Assembly: GCA_964385235.1 (NCBI GenBank)
Contig: CAYLOD010000009.1
Coordinates: 1-34,160 of the forward strand
DNA: 34,160 nt
Source: Pseudoruminococcus sp964385235
GTDB taxonomy: Bacteria; Bacillota; Clostridia; Oscillospirales; Acutalibacteraceae
Direction: 5' to 3'
Positions 23,213 through 31,986 of the stretch are shown in pieces. Within the stretch, counting starts at the first letter, position 1. Every line of letters starts with the position of its first letter. The notes beneath the pieces were generated by a model that did no database searches, had not been told where the DNA came from, and was given only the letters and a program-made list of their open reading frames with translations. The position numbers and the translations under genes were made by a program.

Positions 23213-23983
23213 TCAGCCGTTTGTTGCGGCATCGAGAAGCACTCCGAAATCCGCAGCCTTGAGAGAAGCTCCGCCGATAAGTCCTCCGTCAACGTCGGGC
23301 TGCGCGAGAAGCTCCGCCGCGTTTTTAGGATTCATCGAACCGCCGTACTGGATCGTCATTCCGTCAGCAACAGACTTGTTATATCTTTTGGCTATGACGC
23401 CGCGTATAAAGGAGCACACCTCGTTAGCCTGTTCAGCCGTAGCCGTCCTTCCTGTGCCGATAGCCCACACAGGCTCATATGCAATGATCACATTCTTAGC
23501 GTCCTCCTCGGAAACGCCTGTGAAAGCGGCGACAGTCTGAAGCTCTACGACGTCCTCGGTTATGCCGTCCTCACGCTCGGAGAGCATTTCTCCAACGCAG
23601 AGTATGACCTTAAGTCCCGCCGCAAGCGCCGCCTTAACTCTTCTGTTTACTGTGAGATCGGTTTCCCCGAAATACTGTCTTCTCTCGCTGTGACCGATAA
23701 TGACATACTCGACACCCATTTCCGTGAGCATCTCCGCTGAAACCTCGCCCGTGAAAGCGCCGTGGCTCTTAAAGTGTACGTTTTGAGCGCCGACCTTTAT
23801 GTTTGTACCCTTTGTAAGTTCAACCGCTGTTTCAAGGTTTGTATAAGGCACGCAGATTACGACGCCGCAGTCTGCCTTTTCAGCTATCGGTTTCAGCTCC
23901 TCAATGAGAGCCTTTGCCTCGGGACGTGTTTTGTTCATCTTCCAGTTGCCTGCTATAACAGCCTGTCTTAATTCCTTATTCAT
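23213..23983 (-). CDS. tpiA: Triosephosphate isomerase
   Basis: A 256-residue TIM-barrel enzyme that interconverts dihydroxyacetone phosphate and glyceraldehyde 3-phosphate. The active-site residues are present: Asn13 and Lys15 in AGNWKMN, His in IGHSERRQYF, Glu in AYEPVWAIGTG (start of the flexible loop 6), and the phosphate-binding YGGS and GGLIGGASL. The ATG at 23981-23983 is preceded by AAAGGAG; an upstream in-frame start would run into the leader. Second gene of the cluster, ~100 bp after pgk. Confidence 0.97.
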   Translation of the reverse strand: MNKELRQAVIAGNWKMNKTRPEAKALIEELKPIAEKADCGVVICVPYTNLETAVELTKGTNIKVGAQNVHFKSHGAFTGEVSAEMLTEMGVEYVIIGHSERRQYFGETDLTVNRRVKAALAAGLKVILCVGEMLSEREDGITEDVVELQTVAAFTGVSEEDAKNVIIAYEPVWAIGTGRTATAEQANEVCSFIRGVIAKRYNKSVADGMTIQYGGSMNPKNAAELLAQPDVDGGLIGGASLKAADFGVLLDAATNG

Positions 23984-24085
23984 TATTATTATCTCCTTTA
24001 ATATAGTTTTGCGGCGGCAAAGTATATGTTCTATGCACCACATACAAAGAGCAGGGCTATGCCCTGCCCCTGAATAAATCTGATA

Positions 24086-25282
24086 TTACTCCTTGTCGTC
24101 AAGGCAAGCGATACCCGGAAGAACCTTGCCCTCGAGAAATTCGAGAGATGCGCCGCCGCCTGTGGAAATGTGTGTCATCTTATCCGCGAATCCGAGATTT
24201 TCAACAGCCGCGGCGGAGTCGCCGCCGCCAATAATGGAGATAGCGTCGGACTCGGCAACCGCCTTGGCAACGGCGATAGTGCCGTTTGCAAAGTTAGGCC
24301 ACTCGGAAACACCCATGGGACCGTTCCATACAACAGTACCCGCGTTCCTGATAGCGTCAGCGAACATCTGCGCGCTCTTTTCACCTATATCAAGTCCCAT
24401 CCAGCCATCGGGGATATTGTCGGAGTCAACCTTCATGAACTCGGAGTCAGCCTTATACTCTTTAGCCGCGATATTATCCTGAGGAATGAGGAAGTTTACA
24501 CCCTTTTCCTCAGCCTTTGCCATAATATCCTTAGCAAGCTCAATTTTATCCGCTTCACAGATAGACGATCCGATAGAATATCCGAGGGCATTCATGAACG
24601 TGTAAGCCATACCGCCGCCGATAATAAGCGTATCTACCTTATCAAGCAGATTTGTGATAACACCTATCTTGTCGGATACTTTTGCGCCGCCGAGAATAGC
24701 TACGAACGGTCTCTTGGGGTCGGCGAGCGCGCCTCCCATGATAGTTATCTCTTTCTGTATCAGGTAGCCGCAGACAGCGGGGAGATAATCGGCAACGCCG
24801 GCAGTTGACGCGTGCGCCCTGTGCGCCGTACCGAAAGCATCGTTTACATAGATTTCAGCGAGAGAAGCAAGCTCTTTTGCGAACGCGGGGTCGTTCTTTT
24901 CCTCCTCCTTGTGGAAACGAACGTTCTCGATAAGCTCTACCTCGCCGTTCTCAAGAGAAGCGGCGATGCTTTTAGCGCTCTCGCCTATGACGTCCGTTGC
25001 CATTTTTACTTCTTTGCCGAGAGCCTTAGAGAGATATGCCGCAACGGGAGCGAGAGAAAACTTCATATTGAACTCGCCCTTTGGACGGCCGAGATGTGAG
25101 CAAAGTATGACCTTAGCGTCATTATCAACAAGGTATTTAATAGTTTTAAGAGCTTCATCGATACGCTTCGGGTCGGAAATGTTGCCCTCAGCATCAAACG
25201 GTACATTGAAGTCACAGCGTACGAGAACCCTCTTGCCCTTTACGTCTATGTCCTCAACTGTCTTTTTGTTTAGGTAGTTCAT
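24086..25282 (-). CDS. pgk: Phosphoglycerate kinase
   Basis: A 398-residue two-domain kinase making ATP from 1,3-bisphosphoglycerate. Signature RVLVRCDFNVP is at the N-terminus; the substrate-binding SHLGRPKG and ENVRFHKEE are in the N-domain; the nucleotide-binding AILGGAKVSDKIGV, VVWNGPMGVSE and IIGGGDSAAAV are in the C-domain. The start is the second in-frame Met (25280-25282), which has AAGGGTG about 8 nt upstream; the earlier ATG would include this site. First gene of pgk-tpiA-pyrE-gpmI. gap (GAPDH) is not in the window. A promoter lies at 25345-25373. Confidence 0.97.
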   Translation of the reverse strand: MNYLNKKTVEDIDVKGKRVLVRCDFNVPFDAEGNISDPKRIDEALKTIKYLVDNDAKVILCSHLGRPKGEFNMKFSLAPVAAYLSKALGKEVKMATDVIGESAKSIAASLENGEVELIENVRFHKEEEKNDPAFAKELASLAEIYVNDAFGTAHRAHASTAGVADYLPAVCGYLIQKEITIMGGALADPKRPFVAILGGAKVSDKIGVITNLLDKVDTLIIGGGMAYTFMNALGYSIGSSICEADKIELAKDIMAKAEEKGVNFLIPQDNIAAKEYKADSEFMKVDSDNIPDGWMGLDIGEKSAQMFADAIRNAGTVVWNGPMGVSEWPNFANGTIAVAKAVAESDAISIIGGGDSAAAVENLGFADKMTHISTGGGASLEFLEGKVLPGIACLDDKE

Positions 25283-25344
25283 TTTTGTACACCCTTTCAG
25301 ATTCATTATCAGCCGCGTATGAGCGGAAAATTTTACTATATATT

Positions 25345-25373
25345 ATTTTATAACATAATATATAATTTTGCAA
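25345..25373 (-). promoter_or_regulatory. Promoter of the pgk-tpiA-pyrE-gpmI cluster
   Basis: Minus strand TTGCAA (25368-25373), 17 bp, TAAAAT (25345-25350), within A/T-rich sequence ~65 bp before the pgk start. Confidence 0.65.
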
Positions 25374-25439
25374 GAGAAAAAGATTTAATTAAGTAATATT
25401 ATATGAAAATTTTCAGACATTACTCTTAAACCGCATACG

Positions 25440-25469
25440 AAAAAAGCTCTCGATTTCTCGAGAGCTTTC
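25440..25469 (-). terminator. Terminator of groESL
   Basis: On the minus strand AAAGCTCTCGA-GAAA-TCGAGAGCTTTT gives an 11-bp stem and T run, ~45 nt after the groEL stop. Confidence 0.9.
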
Positions 25470-25510
25470 TCCGTTTTAGGAGTATATTGTGAAAAAAGTC
25501 GTACTCTAAA

Positions 25511-27139
25511 TCAATACATTCCGCCCATGTTGGGATCAGCCGCGGGAGCGGGAGGAGTTTCCTCTTTTTTATCGGCGACGATTGATTCAGTTGTGAGAAC
25601 CATGCCTGCGACGGAAGCGGCATTCTGCAAAGCAGAACGTGTTACCTTGGTCGGGTCGATTATGCCCGCGTCTATCATGTCTACATATTCCTCCGTATAC
25701 GCGTTAAAGCCGTATCCGATCTTCTTGGAAGCCTTAATGTTGGCGGCTATGACGGATCCCTCAAGACCCGCGTTCTCAGCGATCTGACGGAGCGGCTCCT
25801 CAAGCGCCTTGAGAACGATCTGCATACCTGTCTTTTCATCGCCCGATACTTTCTCTATCTCCGCCTCAACAGCGGGAATGGCATTCATGAGAGCAATACC
25901 GCCGCCTGCGACTATACCTTCCTCAACAGCAGCCTTTGTCGCGGCAAGAGCGTCCTCAATGCGGAGCTTCTTCTCTTTCATCTCAACCTCGGTCGCCGCG
26001 CCTACCTTGATAACAGCTACGCCGCCCGCGAGCTTTGCAAGCCTTTCCTGAAGCTTCTCTCGGTCGAAGTCGGATGTCGTTGTTTCTATCTGAGCGCGGA
26101 TCTGGTTTACTCTGCTCTTGATTTCCCCGGTGTCTCCCGCGCCGTCGACAATTATCGTGTTTTCCTTGTCAACTTTGACCTGACGCGCCTGACCGAGCTG
26201 ATCAAGTGTCGTATCCTTAAGCTCAAGACCGATCTCAGACGAAATGACCTGACCGCCTGTAAGGATAGCAATATCTTGGAGCATTTCCTTTCTTCTGTCG
26301 CCAAAGCCGGGAGCCTTTACGCCTACGCAGGTGAATACTCCGCGGATCTTGTTGAGAACAAGGTTTGTCAGAGCGTCGCCCTCGATGTCCTCGGCAATTA
26401 TAAGGAGCTTGCGGCTTGCCTGAACTATCTGCTCGAGGATAGGAAGTATCTCCTGAATATTTGAAATCTTTTTGTCTGTGATAAGGATATAAGGATTGTC
26501 AAGCTCCGCTACCATCTTATCGGTATCGGTTACCATGTAGGGAGCGATATATCCTCTGTCGAACATCATGCCCTCAACGACCTCGGAATATGTCTCGGCT
26601 GTTTTGGACTCCTCAACAGTGATAACACCGTCCTTGCTTACCTTATCCATGGCCTCAGCTATGAGCTTGCCCGTGAAATCGTCAGATGCCGAAATGGCCG
26701 CGACGCTTGCTATATCGTTTGTGCCGGAAATAACCTTGGAATTGCTCTTGACAGTTTCAACAGCGATGTCAACAGCCTTTTGTATACCCTTCTTGAGTAT
26801 CATCGGGTTGGCGCCTGATGTTACATTCTTCATACCCTCGCGGATAAGAGCCTGTGCGAGCAGCGTAGCGGTAGTAGTACCGTCGCCCGCGACGTCGTTA
26901 GTCTTGATTGAAACCTCCTTGACAAGCTGCGCGCCCATATTCTCAAACGGGTCGTCAAGCTCGATCTCCTTAGCGATCGTAACACCGTCGTTTGTGATAA
27001 GCGGAGCGCCGAACTTTTTGTCAAGAACTACGTTCCTGCCCTTGGGGCCGAGTGTTATCTTAACTGTATCAGCGAGCTGATTGATTCCATTAAGAAGAGC
27101 CTTTCTTGCTTCTTCGCCGTATGCGATTTGCTTTGCCAT
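25511..27139 (-). CDS. groEL: Chaperonin GroEL (60 kDa)
   Basis: A 542-residue group I chaperonin that folds proteins in ATP-driven double rings capped by GroES. Nucleotide-binding motifs KITLGPKGRNVVLD and AGDGTTTATLLAQ, the apical-domain polypeptide-binding region, the family signature AAVEEGIVAGGG and a flexible GGM-type C-terminus (DPNMGGMY) are all present. GGAGGA precedes the ATG. It is the second gene of the CIRCE-controlled groES-groEL operon, but an unusually long 176-bp structured spacer separates the two genes. Confidence 0.98.
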   Translation of the reverse strand: MAKQIAYGEEARKALLNGINQLADTVKITLGPKGRNVVLDKKFGAPLITNDGVTIAKEIELDDPFENMGAQLVKEVSIKTNDVAGDGTTTATLLAQALIREGMKNVTSGANPMILKKGIQKAVDIAVETVKSNSKVISGTNDIASVAAISASDDFTGKLIAEAMDKVSKDGVITVEESKTAETYSEVVEGMMFDRGYIAPYMVTDTDKMVAELDNPYILITDKKISNIQEILPILEQIVQASRKLLIIAEDIEGDALTNLVLNKIRGVFTCVGVKAPGFGDRRKEMLQDIAILTGGQVISSEIGLELKDTTLDQLGQARQVKVDKENTIIVDGAGDTGEIKSRVNQIRAQIETTTSDFDREKLQERLAKLAGGVAVIKVGAATEVEMKEKKLRIEDALAATKAAVEEGIVAGGGIALMNAIPAVEAEIEKVSGDEKTGMQIVLKALEEPLRQIAENAGLEGSVIAANIKASKKIGYGFNAYTEEYVDMIDAGIIDPTKVTRSALQNAASVAGMVLTTESIVADKKEETPPAPAADPNMGGMY

Positions 27140-27315
27140 AGATATATTCCTCCATTAATCTAAAATGTTTTATTATAAGACGCTTGTCCCTCGTCATAAG
27201 GCGGGGAAAGCGCAGGGTAAACCGCGTGAGTAATCAGCGGGAATCATATCCCCCCGCGATCACTCAAATGACGCCCGCCGCTCGTCAGGCATTGGCGTCA
27301 AACCTGAGCCGTAAA
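27140..27315 (-). other. Structured groES-groEL spacer
   Basis: The spacer holds two clear inverted repeats: GAGTAATC-A-GCGGG with CCCGC-GATCACTC (27228-27265), and TGACGCC with GGCGTCA (27269-27300). Neither is followed by a T run, so they are more likely RNA-processing or stability elements, or a small inserted repeat, than terminators. Confidence 0.6.
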
Positions 27316-27600
27316 TCATTCCACGATCGCGAGAATATCGTTTTGACGAACGATCGTATACTCTTCGCCATCGAGTTTGACCTCTGTGCCCGAATATTTG
27401 CTCGTGATAACCTTGTCGCCAACCTTAACGTACATCTTTACTTCCTTGCCGTCGACAATGCCGCCCTCGCCTACCGCGATGACAGTCGCGAACTGCGGCT
27501 TCTCCTGCGAGGAAGCTGTAAGAACGATACCGCTTTTAGTTGTTTCCTCTGTTTCCTCTGCTTTAATGACTACTCTGTCAGTTAATGGTTTGATAGTCAT
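27316..27600 (-). CDS. groES: Co-chaperonin GroES (10 kDa)
   Basis: A 94-residue lid of the GroEL chamber. It has the start MTIKPLTDRVVIK, the mobile loop around TTKSGIVLTASSQEKP, GEGGIVDGKEV in the roof hairpin and the KYSGTEVKLDGEEY...DILAIVE ending of the family. The ATG at 27598-27600 has GAAGGAGG upstream; a longer in-frame ORF would run into the CIRCE operator region and is rejected. First gene of groES-groEL. Confidence 0.98.
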   Translation of the reverse strand: MTIKPLTDRVVIKAEETEETTKSGIVLTASSQEKPQFATVIAVGEGGIVDGKEVKMYVKVGDKVITSKYSGTEVKLDGEEYTIVRQNDILAIVE

Positions 27601-27635
27601 AAATTTGCCTCCTTCATAGCAAACAATTCTTATAT

Positions 27636-27662
27636 TTAGCACTCTATATCCTCGAGTGCTAA
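27636..27662 (-). promoter_or_regulatory. CIRCE operator (HrcA binding site)
   Basis: TTAGCACTC-N9-GAGTGCTAA is a perfect CIRCE inverted repeat between the groES promoter and start codon. By established knowledge this is the site of the HrcA heat-shock repressor. hrcA itself is not in the window. Confidence 0.97.
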
Positions 27663-27666
27663 ATAC

Positions 27667-27695
27667 ATTGTAAATCTTTCCTCCGAAAAAATCAA
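27667..27695 (-). promoter_or_regulatory. Sigma-A promoter of groESL
   Basis: Minus strand TTGATT (27690-27695), 17 bp, TACAAT (27667-27672), immediately upstream of CIRCE. Confidence 0.75.
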
Positions 27696-27746
27696 GTACT
27701 AATTTCCATATTTTAAATTTTTTTACAATTTTGCTGATTTATACAG

Positions 27747-27795
27747 CAAAAAAAGGCAGCGCCGAATATATACTGCACGGTGCTGCCATATTTTT
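27747..27795. terminator. Terminator downstream of the Clp ATPase gene
   Basis: GGCAGCGCCG and CGGTGCTGCC form a stem (27755-27787). On the minus strand it is followed by seven T and terminates the clp transcript; on the plus strand ATATTTTT follows. The ~110 nt between it and the clp stop codon contain no other feature that I can support. Confidence 0.8.
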
Positions 27796-27898
27796 AAAAT
27801 ATTTTTCTATAAAGAGCTTTTTTCCTCCCCGTCAAAGCGAGGCAAGCGCGGCGCAAAACCGCTAATGCTCCTGTCTCTTTTGCGAGGGATAATCTAAG

Positions 27899-30229
27899 CT
27901 ATAATACGTCCATCTTAAGCTCGCCGTTTTCGGCTGTGAGGTGTATCCTGCCTATTGGCATATCTCTGTTGTCGATTAACGCAGACGCGATTCTGTCCTC
28001 GACCTCTCTGCGGATAAGATTCCTCAGATCACGGGCGCCGCTGCTGCCGCCGTAAGATTTTTTCGCGAGAACCTTCTGCGCTTCCTCATCAAACGTAAAC
28101 TCGATTCCCTTCTCCTGAAGCGAACCAACATATTCGTTGAGCATAAGCCTTGCGATATTGACGAAATCATCCTCCGAAAGGCTGCGGAATACAATTATCT
28201 CGTCGATGCGGCTGATAAACTCGGGACGCAGAAACTCGGATAGAGCTTTCTGAGCCTTCTCGCGCGTCGCCTGCTCCTCGGTCTTGCCAAAGCCGAGCGC
28301 GTTTTCCTTTTTTTCACTTCCGGCGTTTGACGTCATGACTATAACTGTATTTTCAAAGTTGACCTTTTTGCCGTGAGCATCTGTGATAGCGCCCTCGTCA
28401 AGAATTTGGAGGAGAATATTCAATACATCGGGGTGCGCTTTCTCTATTTCGTCAAAAAGCAAAACAGAGTACGGTCTGCGCCGAACCTTTTCCGTTACCT
28501 GTCCCGATTCCTCATATCCTACATATCCCGGAGGAGAACCGATAATCTTAGAAACAGAATGCTTCTCCATATATTCGGACATATCAAGCCTTATGAGAGT
28601 TTCGGGTGTATCGAAAAGCTCCTTTGACAGAACCTTTACAAGTTCCGTCTTGCCGACGCCTGTCGGGCCGACAAATATAAACGAGGCGGGACGTCTGCGC
28701 GGACTGATCTGAACCCTCGTGCGCTTAACAGCCGCGGCAAGCGCTTTGATGGCCTCGTCCTGTCCTATAAGTTTTTCGCGCAGCTTATCCTCAAGACCGG
28801 CGAGCTTGTTAAGCTCATTATCCTGAACCTTAGACGCCGGAATGCCTGTCCATAGCTCGATAACATGGGCAATATCCCCCTCGGTAACATTCGCGCCGAG
28901 AGCTTCTCCCTTTATGTCCTCAAGGTTCTTCTCCATAACGGAAATATCATATTTCAGCTTGGCAAGCTGTTCATAATCCACATCGCTCCGGCTTTCGGCT
29001 TCCTCCTCGCGGCTCTTCATATCGTCGAGTTTACTCTTGTTCCGGTCGTATTCCTCAAGTCTTGTATTCCTGAGTGAAGCGTATGTGCACGCCTCATCGA
29101 GGAGATCTATGGCTTTATCGGGCAGATAACGGTCGGTTATATACCTTTCCGAAAGTCTGACGGTTTTACGAACTATTTCGTCAGTCACCGCGACACGGTG
29201 ATATGTTTCGTAATAGTTCTTGATGCCCGACAAAACCTCTATTGTTTCAGCAATAGACGGCTCCTCGACAGTGATCGGCTGGAAGCGTCTTTCGAGCGCG
29301 GCGTCACTTTCAATATACTTTCTGTATTCATCAAAGGTCGTTGCTCCTATGACCTGTATCAGTCCTCTTGAAAGAGCAGGTTTCATAATATTCGCGGCGT
29401 CCATCGAACCCTCCGCCGAGCCTGTACCTATAAGGGTATGTATCTCGTCGATAAAGAGTATGATATTTCCGTCCTCCTGTACCTCGTCTATAACGCCCTT
29501 AATACGGCTCTCGAACTGTCCCCTGAACTGCGTTCCCGCGACAAGCGATGTGAGATTCAGCAGGAAAATTTCCTTATTCCTGAGGCGGAACGGAACATCC
29601 CCGTTCGCTATCCTCATAGCAAGTCCCTCTGCGATAGCTGTTTTACCGACGCCCGGTTCACCTATAAGGCAGGGGTTGTTCTTTGTTCTGCGGCTTATTA
29701 TTTGTATAGCGCGCTCGATCTCCTTTTCGCGGCCGACGATCCTATCTATTTTACCGTTTCTGGCTTTCTCTATCAGATCATCGCAGTAAAGCTCAATATG
29801 CTTTCTCTTTTTTTGTTTCTTTTTTTCGTCATTTCTTTTTTCCTTTTCAGACTTTTTTCCGTCAGCGGATCTATGCTCATCCCTTTTGGACAGATCATCC
29901 TCAGGATTGCTCATTGAAAAAAGATTCTTAAAGAACGGAGGGAACGTCGGCGCCCCGCCTGTGGTAAATCCGTCGTCACTGTCGTCCTCATCATCGGCCT
30001 TGGGTTCCTCTGTATCCATATCGGACTGCATCTTCATCAGCTCGTCCATCTGATCCTGCATTGTCTCAAAATCGTCCTCGGAAATACCCATTTTATCCAT
30101 TATGTCGGAAACCTGCTTTATATTCAATTCCTTTGCGCAGACAAGGCAGTAGCCCTGAGTTTCGCTGCTGTCCGCAGAGGTGCTGATAAATACAACTGCA
30201 GGTCTTTTTTTGCATCTGACACATAACAT
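27899..30229 (-). CDS. ClpE-like AAA+ unfoldase with N-terminal zinc finger
   Basis: A 776-residue Hsp100 ATPase that should unfold substrates for ClpP. The N-terminus has a four-cysteine zinc finger (Cys3, Cys6, Cys28, Cys31), as in ClpE; there are no ClpN repeats. Residues ~60-145 are an acidic then Lys-rich linker. Two AAA modules follow: D1 with GEPGVGKT and ILFIDEIHT, a middle coiled-coil region (~410-455), then D2 with GPTGVGKTELVK and VLLFDEIEKAH. D2 also carries an ALGFGK segment, the LGF-type loop that docks on ClpP. The C-terminal D2-small domain is complete. Some annotations would call it ClpC; the zinc finger and lack of ClpN favour ClpE. It lies downstream of pgsA on the same strand but has its own promoter, and no CIRCE is visible there. 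Confidence 0.9.
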   Translation of the reverse strand: MLCVRCKKRPAVVFISTSADSSETQGYCLVCAKELNIKQVSDIMDKMGISEDDFETMQDQMDELMKMQSDMDTEEPKADDEDDSDDGFTTGGAPTFPPFFKNLFSMSNPEDDLSKRDEHRSADGKKSEKEKRNDEKKKQKKRKHIELYCDDLIEKARNGKIDRIVGREKEIERAIQIISRRTKNNPCLIGEPGVGKTAIAEGLAMRIANGDVPFRLRNKEIFLLNLTSLVAGTQFRGQFESRIKGVIDEVQEDGNIILFIDEIHTLIGTGSAEGSMDAANIMKPALSRGLIQVIGATTFDEYRKYIESDAALERRFQPITVEEPSIAETIEVLSGIKNYYETYHRVAVTDEIVRKTVRLSERYITDRYLPDKAIDLLDEACTYASLRNTRLEEYDRNKSKLDDMKSREEEAESRSDVDYEQLAKLKYDISVMEKNLEDIKGEALGANVTEGDIAHVIELWTGIPASKVQDNELNKLAGLEDKLREKLIGQDEAIKALAAAVKRTRVQISPRRRPASFIFVGPTGVGKTELVKVLSKELFDTPETLIRLDMSEYMEKHSVSKIIGSPPGYVGYEESGQVTEKVRRRPYSVLLFDEIEKAHPDVLNILLQILDEGAITDAHGKKVNFENTVIVMTSNAGSEKKENALGFGKTEEQATREKAQKALSEFLRPEFISRIDEIIVFRSLSEDDFVNIARLMLNEYVGSLQEKGIEFTFDEEAQKVLAKKSYGGSSGARDLRNLIRREVEDRIASALIDNRDMPIGRIHLTAENGELKMDVL

Positions 30230-30290
30230 ACAGTTTCACATCCTAATCAAGCTAAAGCGGCACAATAAAGTTAATGCCGTCATAAAACTA

Positions 30291-30319
30291 TTTATATCGT
30301 AATTTAATTAAAAAGTCAA
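30291..30319 (-). promoter_or_regulatory. Sigma-A promoter of the Clp ATPase gene
   Basis: Minus strand TTGACT (30314-30319), 17 bp, TATAAA (30291-30296). I saw no clear CtsR heptad repeat around it. Confidence 0.7.
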
Positions 30320-30352
30320 TCTAATTTAGAGGTTTTATGCTGAACAAAAAAT

Positions 30353-30952
30353 TTACTTATTTTTTCCCTCTGTATTCCGCTTACTGTTTCTGTTTCTTAT
30401 AAGTTTTACAAAAATCACACCATAGCTTACAAACGCCACAATCATAGCGACACCCGTTACCGACAACAGAATCAATGTCAAAATATTATTTTGATATTTA
30501 AACACAACCTCCAGGAAAATAATCAATATAATGCTTACATAAAATATCGCCGTTGCGACTTTTCCGTACCATTTCGCCGCAGGCGGTTTTATCTTCATGC
30601 AGAGCAAGACGGCGCCGCCGATAAGCATAAGTATATCCTTTATTAAGAGTATTGCCACAATAAAAGTCACGCTTGGAAACAATATGGCGATACATATAAG
30701 CACAGCGATAAGCGTAAGTTTATCGGCAATGGGGTCGAGCATCTTTCCGAGCTGTGTCACCTGATTAAACTTTCGGGCAATAATACCGTCAAACATATCC
30801 GACAAACCTGAAATCAGAAGATATATTCCCGCTTCAAGATACCTTTGGTTCATAAGCGCGAACACTAACGGGATTATAACCAGCAGCCTTATTACGGAAA
30901 GCAGATTCGGCACAGTAAGATTTTCCTTGAAAAAATTTTTTATTTTATTCAT
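30353..30952 (-). CDS. pgsA: CDP-diacylglycerol--glycerol-3-phosphate 3-phosphatidyltransferase
   Basis: A 199-residue integral membrane enzyme that makes phosphatidylglycerol phosphate from CDP-diacylglycerol and glycerol-3-phosphate. The CDP-alcohol phosphotransferase motif D-x2-D-G-x2-A-R-x8-G-x3-D-x3-D is complete (Asp52, Asp55, Gly56, Ala59, Arg60, Gly69, Asp73, Asp77). Several hydrophobic helices surround it, and the tail is basic. The N-terminal LTVPNLLSVIRL is typical of PgsA. AGGAG lies 6 nt before the ATG. It begins 20 bp after the cvpA-like gene and is probably co-transcribed with it. Confidence 0.92.
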   Translation of the reverse strand: MNKIKNFFKENLTVPNLLSVIRLLVIIPLVFALMNQRYLEAGIYLLISGLSDMFDGIIARKFNQVTQLGKMLDPIADKLTLIAVLICIAILFPSVTFIVAILLIKDILMLIGGAVLLCMKIKPPAAKWYGKVATAIFYVSIILIIFLEVVFKYQNNILTLILLSVTGVAMIVAFVSYGVIFVKLIRNRNSKRNTEGKNK

Positions 30953-30972
30953 AAATTACTCCTGTTTAACAG

Positions 30973-31680
30973 TCATATTCCGGCTGTAAGATTTACAACA
31001 AACAACGGGATATTTAAAAATTTAATAATAAATTTATATAAAAAACTATTATCAACGGCTGTATTAAACGAATTTATCGCGCTTTGAGGCATCAGCATGA
31101 CTATCGCCTGAATCAAAATCGCTATTACCATCAAAATAACAGCGGCCTTTAAAGCTCCGAAAATGCAGCACATCAATTTTTCAGGCGCGGAATGCTCTGA
31201 CGTGCGAGTACTCTTAAACAGCTTATTTGTTAACGCAATAACTATAACGAATAAAATTGTAAATATTATCGTCAAGGCAATTTCAGTTATGAACGAAACC
31301 ACAACAGGACGAACCATCGCTTCAACCGCCGTGGGAATATCGCTGCCGTTTGACGCGGCGAGAATATTATTCTCATTTATGCCCTGAGATAAAAGAGATG
31401 TCTGCACATATCCCGGCAGCGAATTAAAAACGGATACGGACGCCGCGCCGGAGCCTGATGAAACAGCGTTTGATATTGTTTCTATAATATTGTCGCGAAT
31501 AAACTGAGCATATATAAACGACGATGTCATAGCCGCCAGAAAAGCGGCGGCAACTGTGGATAATATTACACCGACAAACTCAGCGATCGAGGCGGCAATC
31601 CCCCGCCTTATGCTTGTCGCGGCAATAATAATAATAATTACCGCTGCCATTATGTCAAGTGCGGCGCCTAAAATGTTCAT
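30973..31680 (-). CDS. CvpA family membrane protein
   Basis: A 235-residue protein with hydrophobic segments at ~5-25, ~30-55, ~125-155 and ~172-200 and a short hydrophobic end. It opens with DIMAAVIIIIIAATSIRRGIAASIAEFVG, quoted here only by position 9-37, which is the CvpA-type pattern of a first helix followed by an R-x-G turn and a second helix. The family is linked to colicin V production in Escherichia coli but its general role is unknown. The middle (~60-115) is an extracellular Ser/Asn-rich loop. AGGGGG lies ~10 nt before the ATG. Upstream partner of pgsA. Confidence 0.75.
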   Translation of the reverse strand: MNILGAALDIMAAVIIIIIAATSIRRGIAASIAEFVGVILSTVAAAFLAAMTSSFIYAQFIRDNIIETISNAVSSGSGAASVSVFNSLPGYVQTSLLSQGINENNILAASNGSDIPTAVEAMVRPVVVSFITEIALTIIFTILFVIVIALTNKLFKSTRTSEHSAPEKLMCCIFGALKAAVILMVIAILIQAIVMLMPQSAINSFNTAVDNSFLYKFIIKFLNIPLFVVNLTAGI

Positions 31681-31926
31681 AGCTTTTAATCCCCCTGCAG
31701 CTCAGGCAAAATATCCCCGTCTCTTCGGGTATTAAACGACGTTGCAAGCCCTTACTGAAAAGCAGCCATAATACGACCGCTTTTTAATTAACCGGCAAAC
31801 TAATAATAGCATATAGGAGGGAAAAGCACAATATCAAATTATAGAAATATTTTTCAGCTTAATATAAGCTGTTTTAAATTTGATAAAATATGTACCGTTC
31901 CCTATACGGCGTTGCCTATATTAAAA
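31681..31926. other. Intergenic region between cvpA-like gene and rpsT
   Basis: No gene is supported. It holds a perfect CAGCTTA-ATA-TAAGCTG inverted repeat at 31855-31871, which may be an operator, and the cvpA ribosome site near 31690. I found no well-spaced promoter. Confidence 0.4.
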
Positions 31927-31967
31927 AAACGCCTTTCGGAAGTTACCGAAACAGCGTTTAATTTTAA
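31927..31967. terminator. Terminator downstream of rpsT
   Basis: AAACGC, TTTCGG and CCGAAA, GCGTTT form a stem (31927-31959). On the minus strand it ends in GGCGTTTTTTT, right after rpsT. Confidence 0.85.
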
Positions 31968-31986
31968 TTAAGCGGAATGTTATAAG

